Source: an uncultured Actinoplanes sp. (GTDB lineage: Bacteria > Actinomycetota > Actinomycetes > Mycobacteriales > Micromonosporaceae). From it: a DNA stretch of 22,973 nucleotides. This document shows positions 8,066 to 16,244 of this stretch, piece by piece (position 1 is the first letter of the stretch; each line of letters begins with the position of its first letter). The notes beneath the pieces were generated by a model that saw nothing but the letters and a program-made list of their open reading frames with translations, was not told the origin of the DNA and ran no database searches. The stretch is taken from the NCBI RefSeq assembly GCF_934643405.1, contig NZ_CAKUCL010000102.1:1-22973 (forward strand). The letters are read 5' to 3'. Made by a program: the position numbers and the translations under genes.

Positions 8066-8107
8066 CAGCTTGCACCGCGTCTCATCGGACGCGCGCGCGG
8101 CAAGCTG
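8066..8107. repeat. Inverted repeat in the pilB upstream gap
   Basis: CAGCTTGC (8066-8073) and GCAAGCTG (8100-8107) are perfect 8-bp arms. A second CCGCG/CGCGG pairing inside allows a 12-bp stem with a 2-base bulge in the - strand RNA. It lies between the stop of the GlxA-like gene (8130) and the pilB start (8043). It could terminate the upstream gene or form a regulatory leader hairpin of the pilus operon. No U-tract follows. Confidence 0.45.
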
Positions 8108-8129
8108 AGATCTGACCGCCCTTATTACT

Positions 8130-9122
8130 TTATGACGCGGATTGCACCGGATGCCGGAAAGTTCGCCGATAAGCACTCGGTGCCACCCCGATCGTCGCCT
8201 GCATGTGCTGGCGAAGCGCGGTGGCGCTGCCCAGCCCGGAGCGGCGGGCCACGGTGTCCACGCCCAGATCGGTCGATTCGAGCAGCAACTGGGCATGCGC
8301 GACGCGCTGACGGAGCAGCCACTGGCGCGGGCTCATCCCGGTCTCGTCCCGGAACCGGCGGGTGAAGGTGCGCACGCTCATCCGGGCGTGCGCGGCCATC
8401 TCCTCCAAGGTCACCGGCTCGGCCAGCCGGTCCAGGGCCCAGGACCGGGTCTCGGCGGTGCCGGCGCCGGCCGCGTCCGGGACAGGCCGCTCGATGTACT
8501 GCGCCTGGCCGCCGTCGCGCCACGGTGGCACCACGCAGCGGCGGGCCGCCCGGTTCGCGACCTCGGTGCCGTGGTCCTTGCGCACGATGTGCAGGCAGAG
8601 GTCGATGCCGGCGCCCACCCCGGCCGAGGTCAGGATGTCGCCGTCGTCGACGAACAGCACGTCGAAGTTCCAGTTCACCTGCGGGTAGAGCGGCGCGATC
8701 CGGTTCGCCCAGGCCCAGTGGGTGGCGGCGGGACGTCCGTCGAGCAGGCCGGCGGCGGCCAGGACGGAGGCGCTCGTGCAGATCGAGACGATCCGGGCGC
8801 CGCGGCGGGCCGCGGCCCGGAGCGCGTCGGTGATCCTGCTCGGCAGGGTGCCGTCGGTGAGCGGGCCGCCGGAGCCGATGCCCGGCACGATCACCGTGTC
8901 GGCGGTCTGAAGCTCCTCCAGGCCGTAGTCCGGCGTGACGGTGTAGCCGGCCGTGCTGTGCACCGGGCCGTCGCCGCAGATGCGCACCTCGTACAGGCGC
9001 TGCCGGTCGGGCCGCCGCGCGGCGTTGAACACCTGCGTCGGGACGCCGAGGTCGAAGGCGACGACGCCGTCCAGGGCCAGGACCGCGATCTTGTGTCGGG
9101 GCATGGCCCAATTCTTGCGCAT
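8130..9122 (-). CDS. GlxA-family transcriptional regulator (DJ-1/PfpI + AraC HTH)
   Basis: 330 aa from the ATG at 9122, which has GGGAGG 5 bases upstream; an ATG at 9104 is the alternative. The N-terminal half (about 8-190) is a DJ-1/PfpI-like domain, with LALDGVVAFDLGVPTQVF near the start and the elbow segment SICTSASVLAAAGLLDGR. The C-terminal third has the AraC double helix-turn-helix: VTLEEMAAHARMSVRTFTRR, then GMSPRQWLLRQRVAHAQLLL, ending near the second helix. Such proteins are cytoplasmic regulators, and the DJ-1-like part is thought to sense small molecules. It is divergent from the MFS gene with only 53 bp between starts, so that transporter is its most likely target. The effector is unknown. 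Confidence 0.9.
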   Translation of the reverse strand: MRKNWAMPRHKIAVLALDGVVAFDLGVPTQVFNAARRPDRQRLYEVRICGDGPVHSTAGYTVTPDYGLEELQTADTVIVPGIGSGGPLTDGTLPSRITDALRAAARRGARIVSICTSASVLAAAGLLDGRPAATHWAWANRIAPLYPQVNWNFDVLFVDDGDILTSAGVGAGIDLCLHIVRKDHGTEVANRAARRCVVPPWRDGGQAQYIERPVPDAAGAGTAETRSWALDRLAEPVTLEEMAAHARMSVRTFTRRFRDETGMSPRQWLLRQRVAHAQLLLESTDLGVDTVARRSGLGSATALRQHMQATIGVAPSAYRRTFRHPVQSAS

Positions 9123-9175
9123 GATGGCCTCCCGGCCACTCGTCCGGTCCGGCGATACTCCGCACAATCGATCAC
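9123..9175. promoter_or_regulatory. Divergent control region, GlxA-type regulator / MFS transporter
   Basis: These 53 bp must hold the promoters of both divergent genes. The regulator's ribosome binding site occupies its left end. On the + strand a GATACT -10-like hexamer at 9154-9159 lies 17 bases before the MFS GTG, which has no ribosome binding site, so the MFS mRNA may have a very short leader. The -35 region is not recognisable. Confidence 0.4.
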
Positions 9176-10465
9176 GTGACGAAGAAGTACAAAATCCATC
9201 CGGCCTGGTTCGTCGCCGCCGTCGCCTTCGTGGCGCTGGTCGGCGCGGCCGGCTTCCGCGCCACCCCGTCCGTGATGCTGCGCCCGCTGCACGACGAGTT
9301 CGGCTGGTCGCTCGGCACCATCTCCGCGGCCGTGTCGGTCAACCTGCTGCTCTACGGGCTCACCGCGCCGTTCGCCGCGGCCCTGATGGAACGGTTCGGC
9401 ATCCGCCGCGTGATCATGGCGGCGCTCACCCTGGTGGCGCTCGGCTCGGGGCTCACCGTGGTCATGCGATCCAGCTGGCAGCTCGTGCTGCTCTGGGGCG
9501 TGCTGGTCGGGCTCGGCACCGGCTCGATGGCGCTCGGCTTCGTCGCGGTCATCACCGGCCGCTGGTTCGTCAAACACCGCGGCCTGGTCACCGGGGTGCT
9601 CACCGCCGGCGGCGCGGCCGGCAACCTGGTCTTCCTCCCGGTGCTGGCCGGCCTGACCGAGAACCACGGCTGGCGCACCGCCGCCCTCGTGGTCGCCGGA
9701 GCGGCCCTGCTGGTGGTGCCGCTCGTCTGGTGGCGGCTGAAGGAACACCCGTCGCTGCTCGGGATCGGCGCGTACGGCGGCGCCTACGAGCAGCCCCAGC
9801 CGATCGCCCCGACCGGCGCCGCCCGCAACGCCCTGCGCGGCCTGCGCACCGCCGCCAGGACCCGGGCGTTCTGGCTGCTCGCGGGCGGCTTCGCGATCTG
9901 CGGCGCGACCACCAACGGTCTGGTCGGCACGCACTTCATCCCGGCCGCGCACGACCACGGCATGCCGGAGACCACCGCGGCGAGCCTGCTGGCCCTGGTC
10001 GGCCTGTTCGACATCGTCGGCACCATCGCGTCCGGCTGGCTCACCGACCGGGTGGACAGCCGCATCCTGCTCGGTGCGTACTACTTCCTGCGCGGCATGT
10101 CGCTGCTGGTGCTGCCGTCGCTGTTCGCGGCCACCACGCACCCGAGCATGGTGCTGTTCATCCTCTTCTACGGGCTGGACTGGGTGGCGACCGTGCCGCC
10201 GACGGTGACCCTGTGCCGGGAGTACTTCGGAGCGGCCGGACCGATCGTCTTCGGCTGGGTCTTCGCCTCGCACCAGATCGGCGCGGCCGTCGCGGCCTCG
10301 GCGGCCGGCCTGGTCCGCGACCAGCTCGGGGCGTACACCTGGGCGTGGTACGCCGCCGGTGGCCTGGCGATCTTCGCGAGCCTGCTGAGCCTGATGCTCT
10401 TCGCCGGTAAGAGGATCAAGCCGGTCGCGCCGGGCATCGGCCTGGCCGTGCCGGCTAAGGCGTGA
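9176..10465 (+). CDS. MFS transporter, 12 transmembrane helices
   Basis: 429 aa, GTG start. About 12 hydrophobic helices are seen in two groups of six separated by a charged loop (about 190-225, rich in Pro and Gln). Between helices 2 and 3 the motif ALMERFGIRR resembles the MFS motif A, and its second-half counterpart is GWLTDRVDSR. Overall it resembles the MFS_1 / monocarboxylate (oxalate-formate antiporter-like) branch, but the substrate cannot be read from sequence. It is divergent from and probably controlled by the GlxA-type regulator. Its 3' end overlaps the convergent STAS gene by 11 bp. No ribosome binding site is visible. Confidence 0.85.
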   Translation: MTKKYKIHPAWFVAAVAFVALVGAAGFRATPSVMLRPLHDEFGWSLGTISAAVSVNLLLYGLTAPFAAALMERFGIRRVIMAALTLVALGSGLTVVMRSSWQLVLLWGVLVGLGTGSMALGFVAVITGRWFVKHRGLVTGVLTAGGAAGNLVFLPVLAGLTENHGWRTAALVVAGAALLVVPLVWWRLKEHPSLLGIGAYGGAYEQPQPIAPTGAARNALRGLRTAARTRAFWLLAGGFAICGATTNGLVGTHFIPAAHDHGMPETTAASLLALVGLFDIVGTIASGWLTDRVDSRILLGAYYFLRGMSLLVLPSLFAATTHPSMVLFILFYGLDWVATVPPTVTLCREYFGAAGPIVFGWVFASHQIGAAVAASAAGLVRDQLGAYTWAWYAAGGLAIFASLLSLMLFAGKRIKPVAPGIGLAVPAKA

Positions 10466-10772
10466 GCTCGACGACCTCGAGGATCCCGCTCAGCATCAGG
10501 ATCTGACGCACCCCCGGGGACGGGTGGGCCAGCCGGAAGCGGACACCGGCGTCGCGGGCGCGCTGAAATCCGAAGACCAGCGCGCCCAGGCCGGTCGAGT
10601 CGATGAAGGCCAGGTCGGTCAGATCGACGACGATCTCGCGTGGCTCGCCGGCCAGCGCCTCGCCGAGCACGAGCCGCACTCTGTCCACGGTGAGCACGTC
10701 CACCTCGCCGCGCAGCGCCACGGTGGCCGTGCCGGCCTCGCGATCGAGACGTGTCACGAACTCATCGGGCAA
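10455..10772 (-). CDS. STAS-domain anti-sigma factor antagonist
   Basis: 105 aa from a TTG start at 10772 with AGAAGG 6 bases upstream; longer frames run into the divergent NB-ARC/TPR gene. The whole protein is one STAS domain: beta strand EIVVDLTDLAFIDSTGLGAL holds the phosphorylatable serine of the I-D-S-T-G-L-G motif. In this family the unphosphorylated form binds an anti-sigma kinase and frees a sigma factor; phosphorylation inactivates it and a PP2C phosphatase restores it. No kinase or sigma gene is adjacent. The GAF-PP2C phosphatase at the right end of the window is a possible, unproven partner. Confidence 0.88.
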   Translation of the reverse strand: MPDEFVTRLDREAGTATVALRGEVDVLTVDRVRLVLGEALAGEPREIVVDLTDLAFIDSTGLGALVFGFQRARDAGVRFRLAHPSPGVRQILMLSGILEVVELTP

Positions 10773-10848
10773 GGCACGCCTTCTTTCACAGTCGCGATAT
10801 TTCCACGTACGGTAATCGGCGTCACCCACCACACGTGAGGAGCGGGGT
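10773..10848. promoter_or_regulatory. Divergent intergenic region, STAS gene / FxsT-like gene
   Basis: These 76 bp hold both 5' regions. GAGGAG at 10837-10842, 6 bases before the GTG, is the ribosome binding site of the FxsT-like gene. A weak + strand promoter candidate is TTTCAC (10784-10789) with TACGGT (10808-10813) at 18-bp spacing; the hexamer matches are poor. Confidence 0.3.
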
Positions 10849-13263
10849 GTGCCGATCCGGGGCGGTCTGCCGCCGCGCAACCCCCGTTTCGTGGGTCGCG
10901 AGGATCTTCTCGCCCAGCTGCGGGTGAGGCTCGGGCAGGGTCCGGTGGTGCTGCTGCCGGCCGACGGCCATCCGCTCGGCGGGACCGGCCGCACGCAGCT
11001 CGCCGTCGAGTACGCCCACCGCTACGCCGACGCGTACGAGCTGGTCTGGTGGATCCCCGCCGAGCAGAGCGCGGGCACCCGGACCGCGCTGATCGGCCTG
11101 GCCCAGCACCTCGGCGTCCCCGAGTCCGGCGACTACGGCCGCACGCTGGCCGCGATCCGCGACGCGCTGAGCCGCGGCGAGCCGTACCAGAACTGGCTGG
11201 TCGTCTTCGAGGACGCGAACCGGCCCGAGGAGCTAGCCCCGTATCTGCCCAGCGGCGCCGGCCACGTGCTGGTCACCAGCCGGAACCCGCGCTGGTCGGC
11301 CGACGTGGCGCAGCCCCTGCCGATCGGCGTCTTCGACCGGGCGGACAGCGTGGACCTGCTCCGCGGCCGGGCGCCCGACCTGCCGGCCGGCGACGCCGAG
11401 CGGCTCGCGGAGCGGCTCGGTGACCTGCCGATGGCGCTGGAACTGGCCGCCGCCCTGCGGGCCGCCACCGGCTGGACGGCCGGCGACTACCTGACCCGCT
11501 ACGACCGGCGGGCCGGCGAGCTGACCTACCCCGGCCCGGTGCGGGTGGCCTGGGGGCTGGCCGGCGACGAGCTGCGCGCGGCCTCGCCGGCGGCCTTCGA
11601 GCTGCTCGAGTTCTGTGCCTTCCTGGGCGGCGCGCCGGTGAGCTGGCGGCTGCTGTGGGAGGCCCGGCTGCTTCCGCTCAGCGACCAGGCGGCCCACGCC
11701 GTACGGGTCGAACGGCGGCTGAAGGCCGCGCTGCGCCTCATCGGCCGCTACGGGCTGGCCGAGCTCGACCCGTCCGGCGAGCACCTGCTCGTCCATCCGC
11801 TGATCCGCGGCATGCTCGCCCAGGGGCTCAGCTCCGAGCGGCACGCCGCGCTGCTCACCACCGTGCGCCGGATGCTGGCGGCGGCCGACCCCGGCGACCC
11901 GGACGACCCGGCCGTCCGCCGGCGGTATGCCGAGCTGACCCCGCACCTGGTGCACTCCGACGTGCTCGGCGCCGGCACCGAGGACGTCCGCCAGCTGGTG
12001 ATCAACTGCATCCGGTACCTGTACGCGAGCGGCGACTACGACTCCAGCCGGGACCTGGCCGCCGCGGCCGTGGCCCGCTGGCGCGACACGCTCGGCGACG
12101 AGCACGAGCAGACCCTGCTCGCCTCGTTCCACCTGGCCAACGCGTTGCGCGCGGTCGGCCGCACGGCGGAGGCGCGGGGCCTGAACGAGCAGACGCTGCG
12201 GGTTCAGCGGGCGGCGCTCGGCGGGGACGACGAGACGACCCTGGCGACGGCCAACAGCGTCGGCGCGGATCTGCGGATCCGGGGCTGGTTCGGACAGGCC
12301 CGCCAGCTCGACGCGGACAACCTGGTACGCCACCGCCGGCTGTTCGGCGAGGCCTTTCCGACGACGCTGCGCTGCGCCAACAACCTCGCCGCCGACCTGC
12401 GGCTGCTCGGCGACTTCCGGGGCGCGCGAACGCTGGACGAGCAGACCCTGCGGTACCGGCAGCTCATCTTCACCGAGGGACATCCGGAGACGCTGTCGTC
12501 GCGGGCCGGGCTGGCGTACGACCTGTTCGGACTCGGTGACTACGCCGGCGCGGCCGAGCTGACCGCCGCGGCGCCGGGGAACGAGGACCATCCGTTCGCG
12601 CTGTGGATCGTCCGGTTCGCGGCCATGGCGGCCCGCCGGCGGGGCGCGCGGGACGCGGTCGCGCGGGCCGAGCACAGTGTCACCCTGTGCCGGCGCCGGT
12701 TCGGGGACGTGCACGTGGAGACGCTGGCGGCGATGGTGTCGCTGGCCAACGCGGCGAACGCGGCCGGCGACCACGAATGGGCGCATGAGCTGCTGGAGCG
12801 GGCGGTGGCGCGATACCACTCGGTCCTCGGGGACGATCATCCGTTCACGCTGGCCGCGGCGGCCGGGCTGGCCGCGGTGGTGCGCCGGACGGGGGGCGTG
12901 GCGGAGGCGCGGCGGATCGACCAGGAGGCGCTGCACGGGCTGCGGCGCAGCGTCGGCGCCGACCATCCGTTCACGTTGAGCTGCGCCAACGGGTACGCGA
13001 TCGACCTGTTCGGGGTGGGCGAGCGGCAGGAGGCGCAACAGGTGGCGGCCGAGACGCTGCAACGGTCCCGGCTGATCCGTGGCCCCGAGCACCCGGACAC
13101 GCTGGCCTGCGCCTGGAACGCCGTGGTGGACGGTCCGGACGACGAGGCGCGGGCCCAGGCCGGGGCGGCCCTGGCCAAGGTCTACGGCGAGGGGCATCCG
13201 GTGCTGGTCGCCGCGGCCGACGGCGTACGGCTGGAAACCGACCTTGATCTTCCGCCGTTATGA
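10849..13263 (+). CDS. FxsT-like NB-ARC / tetratricopeptide repeat protein
   Basis: 804 aa, GTG start with a GAGGAG ribosome binding site. The N-terminus (PPRNPRFVGREDLLAQL, then TQLAVEYAHRYADAYELVWW) closely follows the FxSxx-COOH system TPR protein FxsT: an NB-ARC-type NTPase domain (about 10-330) followed by about eight 42-residue kinesin-light-chain-type repeats (about 370-780; HPxTL...AN.LA..L...G...EAR.L). The P-loop is degenerate: where relatives read GMGGVGKT this protein reads PLGGTGRT (42-49), losing the first glycine and the catalytic lysine. The Walker B strand is WLVVFEDA (116-123). NTP hydrolysis is therefore doubtful. The role of FxsT proteins is not known; a scaffold or regulator for the peptide system is inferred. 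It converges on the GGDEF-EAL gene with a 6-bp overlap. Confidence 0.85.
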   Translation: MPIRGGLPPRNPRFVGREDLLAQLRVRLGQGPVVLLPADGHPLGGTGRTQLAVEYAHRYADAYELVWWIPAEQSAGTRTALIGLAQHLGVPESGDYGRTLAAIRDALSRGEPYQNWLVVFEDANRPEELAPYLPSGAGHVLVTSRNPRWSADVAQPLPIGVFDRADSVDLLRGRAPDLPAGDAERLAERLGDLPMALELAAALRAATGWTAGDYLTRYDRRAGELTYPGPVRVAWGLAGDELRAASPAAFELLEFCAFLGGAPVSWRLLWEARLLPLSDQAAHAVRVERRLKAALRLIGRYGLAELDPSGEHLLVHPLIRGMLAQGLSSERHAALLTTVRRMLAAADPGDPDDPAVRRRYAELTPHLVHSDVLGAGTEDVRQLVINCIRYLYASGDYDSSRDLAAAAVARWRDTLGDEHEQTLLASFHLANALRAVGRTAEARGLNEQTLRVQRAALGGDDETTLATANSVGADLRIRGWFGQARQLDADNLVRHRRLFGEAFPTTLRCANNLAADLRLLGDFRGARTLDEQTLRYRQLIFTEGHPETLSSRAGLAYDLFGLGDYAGAAELTAAAPGNEDHPFALWIVRFAAMAARRRGARDAVARAEHSVTLCRRRFGDVHVETLAAMVSLANAANAAGDHEWAHELLERAVARYHSVLGDDHPFTLAAAAGLAAVVRRTGGVAEARRIDQEALHGLRRSVGADHPFTLSCANGYAIDLFGVGERQEAQQVAAETLQRSRLIRGPEHPDTLACAWNAVVDGPDDEARAQAGAALAKVYGEGHPVLVAAADGVRLETDLDLPPL

Positions 13264-14838
13264 GACGCTCTGGCGGATCAGCAGGTCGGTGACGTTGTCG
13301 GCGGGCATCGGCCGGGCGAAGTGGTAGCCCTGCGCCTGCCCGCAGTCGAGGTCCCGCAGGCGTGACGCCTGGTTCTCGTCCTCCACCCCCTCGGCCACCG
13401 GCGACAGGTGGAACGTGCGGGCGATCTGGAGCACCGCCTCGGCCACCGAACCGCCCGCCGGACTGTCCTGCATGGCCTGCACGAACGACTTGTCGATCTT
13501 CACGACGTCGACGGGGAGCACGCCCAGATGGCTCAGTGAGGAGAACCCCGTACCGAAATCGTCGAGAGCGATGCGCACGCCGAGCGTCTTCAGCGCGCCC
13601 AGCACCCGGGCCGACTCGCCGAGATCGACGAGCGCGACCGACTCGGTCAGCTCCAGCACCAGCAGGCTCGGGTCGATGCCCGTCTCGGTCAGCACGTCGC
13701 GGACCTCGTCGACCAGCATCGGGTTGCCGAGCTGGGAGGCGGACAGGTTGACGTTCAGCTCGAAGCCGTCGATCTTCCGCTGCCAGCCGACCGCCTGCCG
13801 GCACGCCTCGCGCAGCACCCAGAGTCCCAGCTCGGGCATCATGCCCAGCGACTCGGCCAGGTCCAGGAAGGCGCCCGGCGGCAGCAGCCCGCGCGCCGGG
13901 TGACGCCAGCGGACCAGCGCCTCCACGCCCACCGCGTGCTCGCCGTCGAGGTGCACGATCGGCTGGTAGTGCACCTCGAACTGGTTCTCGGCCAGCGCCC
14001 GGCGCAGCTCGGTCTCCTCGTGGCGGCGCTGCTCGGCCTCGGCGAACCGGGCCGGGTCGAACCGCCGCGCCACGCCCTTGCCGTCCTCCTTCGCCTGCCG
14101 CAGCGCCTCCTCGGCCTCGCGCACCAGGCTGTCCGCATCGATGCGCGGCCCGCGCATGATCGCGATCCCGGCGCTGGCCCGGATGGTCAGCACGACGTCG
14201 TCGATCGCGATGGGCTGTCGCAGGTCGTGCAGGATGCGGTGGGCGACGGTGTCGGCGATCAGGTCGTCGGTGAGCCGGGGGAGCAGCACCGCGAACTCGT
14301 CGCCGTCGAGCCGGGACACCGCGTCGTCGCCGCGCACGTTCGCGTCGAGGCGCTCGGCGGCCACGCGAAGCAGCGCGTCGCCGGCCGCGTGCCCGTGTGT
14401 GTCGTTGACGTCCTGGAAACCGTCCAGGTCGAAGACGACCACGGCGGTCATCGCGTCGCCGGCGTCGGCCAGCGTGTCCCGGGCATGAGCCATGAACCGG
14501 GTCCGGTTGCCCAGGCGCGTGAGCGGCTCGCCGTCGTCGGCGGGCGTGCTGAGGACCTGCCGCAGCAGCATGATCGCGGCCAGCCCGACGATCAGTCGCG
14601 GATGGGCGCCGTGTCCGGCGGCGGCCATCAGCAGGGCGGCGGCCGCCGGGGCGTACCCCGCCGTCCGGTAGCGTCCGGCCAGCCGGGCCACGCCGACACT
14701 GAGAACCACGACGACGGGCAGGGCCACGGCGTCCCAGGGCTCCACCCTTCCGCCGTCCGCGAGGACGAGGGGCCAGACCAGCGCCAGCAACGACGCGAAG
14801 ATCATGGCGTGGTCGACTGCCCGTCGAAGCCGGCTCAT
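13258..14838 (-). CDS. Membrane GGDEF-EAL c-di-GMP turnover protein
   Basis: 526 aa, ATG start overlapping the HExxH gene stop as ATGA. Four hydrophobic segments (about 9-27, 38-55, 61-75, 79-94) anchor it. The GGDEF domain (about 100-262) has the signature DGDEF at 178-182 with the first glycine replaced; the inhibitory I-site R169-x-x-D172 sits exactly five residues upstream as in active cyclases. The EAL domain (about 275-520) looks catalytically complete: EALVRW (306-311), NVNLS (362-366), LELTES, DDFGTG (426-431), KIDKSFV, EGVED (483-487) and QGYHFARP. The likely activity is c-di-GMP phosphodiesterase, with the GGDEF part active or a GTP sensor. No sensory domain is seen besides the membrane region. 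It is the third gene of an operon behind an FxSxx-COOH peptide and its putative modifier, an unusual setting. Confidence 0.92.
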   Translation of the reverse strand: MSRLRRAVDHAMIFASLLALVWPLVLADGGRVEPWDAVALPVVVVLSVGVARLAGRYRTAGYAPAAAALLMAAAGHGAHPRLIVGLAAIMLLRQVLSTPADDGEPLTRLGNRTRFMAHARDTLADAGDAMTAVVVFDLDGFQDVNDTHGHAAGDALLRVAAERLDANVRGDDAVSRLDGDEFAVLLPRLTDDLIADTVAHRILHDLRQPIAIDDVVLTIRASAGIAIMRGPRIDADSLVREAEEALRQAKEDGKGVARRFDPARFAEAEQRRHEETELRRALAENQFEVHYQPIVHLDGEHAVGVEALVRWRHPARGLLPPGAFLDLAESLGMMPELGLWVLREACRQAVGWQRKIDGFELNVNLSASQLGNPMLVDEVRDVLTETGIDPSLLVLELTESVALVDLGESARVLGALKTLGVRIALDDFGTGFSSLSHLGVLPVDVVKIDKSFVQAMQDSPAGGSVAEAVLQIARTFHLSPVAEGVEDENQASRLRDLDCGQAQGYHFARPMPADNVTDLLIRQSVS

Positions 14839-16244
14839 GCTTCACCTCCGCGCCTTCCATCGGCGGCCGCCGGTCGCACCTGAGCCGTCCAGCGGACCAG
14901 CGCGTCGATGTCGCCGGTCGGCGCCGCCTGCCAGAGCGCCCGGGCAAGCTCCGGTCGTGCCATCGGGCCGCCCGGCGCGGCGAGGGCGACAGCGGCCCAG
15001 AACTCGTCGTCTCTGCCCGCCGCGCCGGATGGCGTCCCGTGGCCGGCGACGGCCTTCGCGTCGTCGTCCGGGCTCTGGCCCCGCAGGAGCGCGTGCACCA
15101 GCCGGAGCCGGTCGCTCCCGGCCAGCACCCGTCCCCGCCCGGTGCGGACCGTCGCTTCCGGCACCGCCGGCGCGTCGGCACCGCGTCGCCAGGCATCGAC
15201 GAGAAGGGCGACGGTCGCGGCGCTCACCTCGAGATTGCGGAGCCGCCACCGGATGCGGTGGTCGGCGCTGGCCTCGCGAGCCAGCCGGGCGATCCGCTCC
15301 CCGCCGGGCTGATCCCGCCAGGCGGCCACCTCGGCGCGAAGCGCCCCCGCGAACCGCCGCCCCGCGGGGGTGAGGTGCTCGCCGGCAAGGAGTCCGTCGG
15401 CCGCTGCCACGACGGCGTCCCGCCACCGGACGAACTCGAACGCGGCGAGCGCCCCGCCCCCACCGGTGGCGTCCGTCATCGCGTGCTGTGCCTCGGTGCG
15501 CCAGAAGCGGGTCACGGCCTGGTATGCGTACGCGCCGTGCAGCACGCCCGTCGGTGGGCGCGGATCGTCCCGCCACGGTGAGTAGCCGCGTTCCCGCGTC
15601 GGTGTCACCAGGTCGAACAGGACCATCACGGCGTTCAGGACGCTGTGCTGGGTCTCGTGCAGCAGGCCGACCGCGAAGGCCGTCGCGTCCGCCGGGGCGG
15701 ACATCGCGACCGCGCCGTAGGCCTGGGCAGACGTCGCGCTGATCCCGCCGGCGCCCGGGTCCGGCTCCACCGGGATGATCACCGACAGGACCTCGGCCAG
15801 CGTCTCGGCCATCGGGCGGTGCCGGGCCACCAGCAGGTGCCACGCCTGCTCGAACAACGCCTGCCAACGGGCCAGCTCGGCGGGACTCAGCTCGGCCGTC
15901 GGCGTCAGGCCCAGGCGGGCTCGCAGGGGATCTCGATCTTCCAGCCGCGCCGCGATCGCCAGCCCGTCGTGCTCGGCGTGCAGTGTCTTGCGCGACGGCA
16001 TCGACCCCGGCGGTGGGGCGGCGCCGGCTCGCAGGGCCGCCAGCGTCGCGGCCGTGTGCAGGGCGCTCATCGGGTCGGCCCGGCCGGGATGGGTGCGGGG
16101 CACGGCGTACCCGGAAGGCAGTTGGGTCTGCAGGAGGAGATGGCGGCTGATCTCGGCGCGGCGCAGCTCGGCCAGGACGTGGCGGGGTGGGCGGCCGGCC
16201 GCCAAGGCCGCGAAGTCGGCGTCCGCCAGGCGGAACGTGCGCAC
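14835..16244 (-). CDS. HExxH-motif peptide-modification enzyme (aKG-HExxH type hydroxylase family)
   Basis: 469 aa, GTG start overlapping the precursor stop by one base (TAGTG). The key motif is LLHETQHSVLNAVMVLFDL, with H196-E-T-Q-H200, followed by YSPWRDDPRPPTGVLHGAYA, where H236 is a candidate third metal ligand. This pattern belongs to the mod_HExxH family that travels with FxSxx-COOH peptides; members are named alpha-ketoglutarate-dependent peptide beta-hydroxylases. The N-terminal LADADFAALAAGRPP and the AEISRHLLLQ helix match the usual family opening. The expected substrate is the 57-aa peptide encoded immediately upstream. The residue it modifies, and whether it can act without a prior radical SAM cyclophane step, cannot be told from the sequence. 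Confidence 0.88.
   Translation of the reverse strand: MRTFRLADADFAALAAGRPPRHVLAELRRAEISRHLLLQTQLPSGYAVPRTHPGRADPMSALHTAATLAALRAGAAPPPGSMPSRKTLHAEHDGLAIAARLEDRDPLRARLGLTPTAELSPAELARWQALFEQAWHLLVARHRPMAETLAEVLSVIIPVEPDPGAGGISATSAQAYGAVAMSAPADATAFAVGLLHETQHSVLNAVMVLFDLVTPTRERGYSPWRDDPRPPTGVLHGAYAYQAVTRFWRTEAQHAMTDATGGGGALAAFEFVRWRDAVVAAADGLLAGEHLTPAGRRFAGALRAEVAAWRDQPGGERIARLAREASADHRIRWRLRNLEVSAATVALLVDAWRRGADAPAVPEATVRTGRGRVLAGSDRLRLVHALLRGQSPDDDAKAVAGHGTPSGAAGRDDEFWAAVALAAPGGPMARPELARALWQAAPTGDIDALVRWTAQVRPAAADGRRGGEA

Noticed and set aside
10849..13263. Antiphage NLR-like (Avs/NB-ARC) defence protein
   Set aside because: The N-terminus matches FxsT of FxSxx-COOH systems more closely, the P-loop is degenerate, no effector domain is present, and the facing operon encodes an FxSxx peptide.
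12971..15196. A 741-codon - strand frame across the GGDEF-EAL and HExxH genes
   Set aside because: It is Arg/Pro-rich, out of frame with both genes, and crosses a well-supported gene junction.
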